Shown here: in pieces, positions 62,846-64,000 of the stretch | How positions within the stretch are numbered: position 1 is the first letter of the stretch | Layout of the letters: the number at the start of each line of letters is the position of its first letter | NCBI GenBank assembly: GCA_017312345.1 | Contig: BLAA01000004.1 | Location: 300,952-364,951 of the forward strand | Reading direction: 5' to 3' | Length of the DNA: 64,000 bases | DNA from: Candidatus Denitrolinea symbiosum | Lineage (GTDB): Bacteria > Chloroflexota > Anaerolineae > Anaerolineales > Villigracilaceae | The notes under the pieces: generated by a model | Databases searched by the model: none | What the model was told of the DNA's origin: nothing | The model's input: the letters and a program-made list of their open reading frames with translations, nothing else | Program-made: the position numbers and the translations under genes

Positions 62846-63976
62846 ATGGTAAATCGTGTCGCATTAGGCGAGATTGTAGAAATTTTCAAAGGCAATAAAG
62901 CGCCTGAGGTTTTCGACAAACCAAGAGAAGACGCTCGCCGTTATTTGCAAATTGAAGATTTGCGTCCTGACGCCATGCCTAAATACGCAATTGATAAGGA
63001 CGGCACGCTTGCAACGAAAAACGATGTGCTAATAGCATGGGATGGAGCGAACGCTGGCACGGCTGGTTTTGACCTTGAAGGATACATCGGGAGTACGCTT
63101 GCTATTCTTCGTCCGACAAAAGGCAACGTTTATGCGCCTTACTTTGGATATTTCTTGCGAAGTAAATTTAACGATATTCAAAAGAATACAACTGGCGCAA
63201 CAATTCCCCATGTAAGCCGTGATTATCTTGAAAATCTACAAATCCCCCTGCCGCCGTTGAGCGAGCAAAAGCGGATTGCGTCTCTGCTGGCGCGGGCGGA
63301 CCGTCTGCGCGGGTTGCGGCGCGCGGCGCGCGAGCAGTGCGACTCGCTGTTGCAGTCCGTGTTTTTGGAGATGTTTGGGGATTATCTGAACAAGATCGAG
63401 TGCCAATTTGCTGATGTTTTACAAATTCCATTAACTAATGGTTTTTTTGAGAAAAATGAAAAATATGGTACAGGTAACCCAATTGTTTGGGTAGATAATC
63501 TGTATCATACAAACATAATTGACATTTCGGCTTTACGTCGAGTTCAAGTTTCCGAGAAAGAATTAGAAAAATATGGAGTGTTTGACGGCGATTTATTGTT
63601 TACCCGTTCATCACTGGTGGCGGAAGGCGTTGGTCAAGCTAATATTGTTCCAAAATTAGAAGAACGAACGATGTTTGAATCACATATTATTCGAGCAAGA
63701 GTTGATAAAACAAAAATTAATCCCTATTATGCGCTTGGTCTATTTCGTTCTCAATTTGGCAAATCCGAAATTATGAAACGGGCTAAAACCGCTACGATGA
63801 CAACAATCGGACAGGACGCCTTGTATGAATTTCCATGTCCTATTCCCCCGCTTGCGTTGCAAGAGGAATTTGCGCGGGTCGTGGCGCGGGTGGAGACGCT
63901 GCGGGCGCGCATGGACGAGTCCGCGCGGCAGGGGGAGGCGCTGTTCCAGTCCCTGCTGGCGGAGAGTTTTGGGTGA
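62846..63976 (+). CDS. hsdS: Type I restriction-modification specificity subunit S
   Basis: HsdS DNA-recognition subunit of 376 residues with two target recognition domains (about 1-135 and 190-325), each followed by a conserved helical spacer (LPPLSEQKRIASLLARADRLRGLRRAAREQ split at its centre; PPLALQEEFARVVARVETLR). The second recognition domain is markedly AT-rich compared with the GC-rich spacer helices, a sign of domain shuffling. It begins after the repeat cluster and runs to 24 bases before the window end. The recognised sequence cannot be told. Confidence 0.94.
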   Translation: MVNRVALGEIVEIFKGNKAPEVFDKPREDARRYLQIEDLRPDAMPKYAIDKDGTLATKNDVLIAWDGANAGTAGFDLEGYIGSTLAILRPTKGNVYAPYFGYFLRSKFNDIQKNTTGATIPHVSRDYLENLQIPLPPLSEQKRIASLLARADRLRGLRRAAREQCDSLLQSVFLEMFGDYLNKIECQFADVLQIPLTNGFFEKNEKYGTGNPIVWVDNLYHTNIIDISALRRVQVSEKELEKYGVFDGDLLFTRSSLVAEGVGQANIVPKLEERTMFESHIIRARVDKTKINPYYALGLFRSQFGKSEIMKRAKTATMTTIGQDALYEFPCPIPPLALQEEFARVVARVETLRARMDESARQGEALFQSLLAESFG

Positions 63977-64000
63977 ACCGTCCACGAATGATTCACGAAT

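Overview
The window is GC-rich bacterial chromosome carrying 58 supported protein genes and one tRNA. I infer an Anaerolineae-type member of the Chloroflexota. The grounds are lipoproteins and a secreted protein with NBR1-type Ig-like domains, NAC/Thr/Pro linkers, MacB-type ABC systems, a TIGR02206 membrane protein, and many families of short tandem or palindromic repeats between and inside genes. No 16S gene or other decisive marker is present, so the placement is inference.

Layout. 1-6.6 kb: end of an MFS transporter, a metallo-beta-lactamase-fold hydrolase, an RluA-type pseudouridine synthase, upp, a radical SAM protein and a GH38 alpha-mannosidase. 6.7-11 kb: a large flippase-like membrane protein, a GH1 glycosidase and a zinc-ribbon protein. 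11-19.7 kb: two divergent MacB-type ABC export clusters; one includes a peroxiredoxin-like protein, the other an ATPase fused to a cyclic-nucleotide-binding domain plus an HlyD-type adaptor. 19.7-23.3 kb: ruvB, then a diversity-generating retroelement (DGR) cassette made of a TIR-FGE target gene with a variable repeat, avd, and a template repeat, with no reverse transcriptase. 23.3-29 kb: queA, a family 5 uracil-DNA glycosylase, a peptidase-E-like protein with a CysRS-like tail, an ATP-grasp ligase, a GNAT acetyltransferase and dinB. 29-36 kb: a secreted NBR1-domain protein, a two-component system, an ECF sigma factor and a propeller lipoprotein. 36-52 kb: a DUF2723 membrane protein, a P-loop kinase, a diguanylate cyclase, a UXS-type epimerase/GtrA operon, two lipoproteins, scpB, an rluB-type gene, greA, a dGTPase-like HD protein, tRNA-Leu(TAA), a PadR/HAAS pair and RNase J. 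52-64 kb: a GlcD-GlcF fusion, then a type I restriction-modification island (hsdR ... hsdM, hsdS) interrupted by two DUF3800 genes, an AbrB/PIN toxin-antitoxin pair and an unknown small protein.

The most important observation is the DGR. Over 81 aligned bases the variable repeat at the 3' end of the TIR-FGE gene differs from the template repeat at 9 sites, and all 9 are adenines in the template. Adenine-specific substitution of this kind is the signature of DGR mutagenic retrohoming. The diversified surface is joined to a TIR effector domain, which suggests a changeable immune-type receptor. No reverse transcriptase lies between the template repeat and queA, so it must act from elsewhere or the element is now frozen.

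The second is the restriction island. The 3' end of hsdR occurs three times, each copy followed by a different accessory module (DUF3800 plus a structured RNA candidate; AbrB/PIN; DUF3800-unknown-hsdM). This looks like a record of repeated module exchange at one junction. Short repeats that sit in frame inside GH38, queA, glcDF, hsdR and hsdM and extend the rluB-type gene show that repeat elements also spread into coding sequence here.
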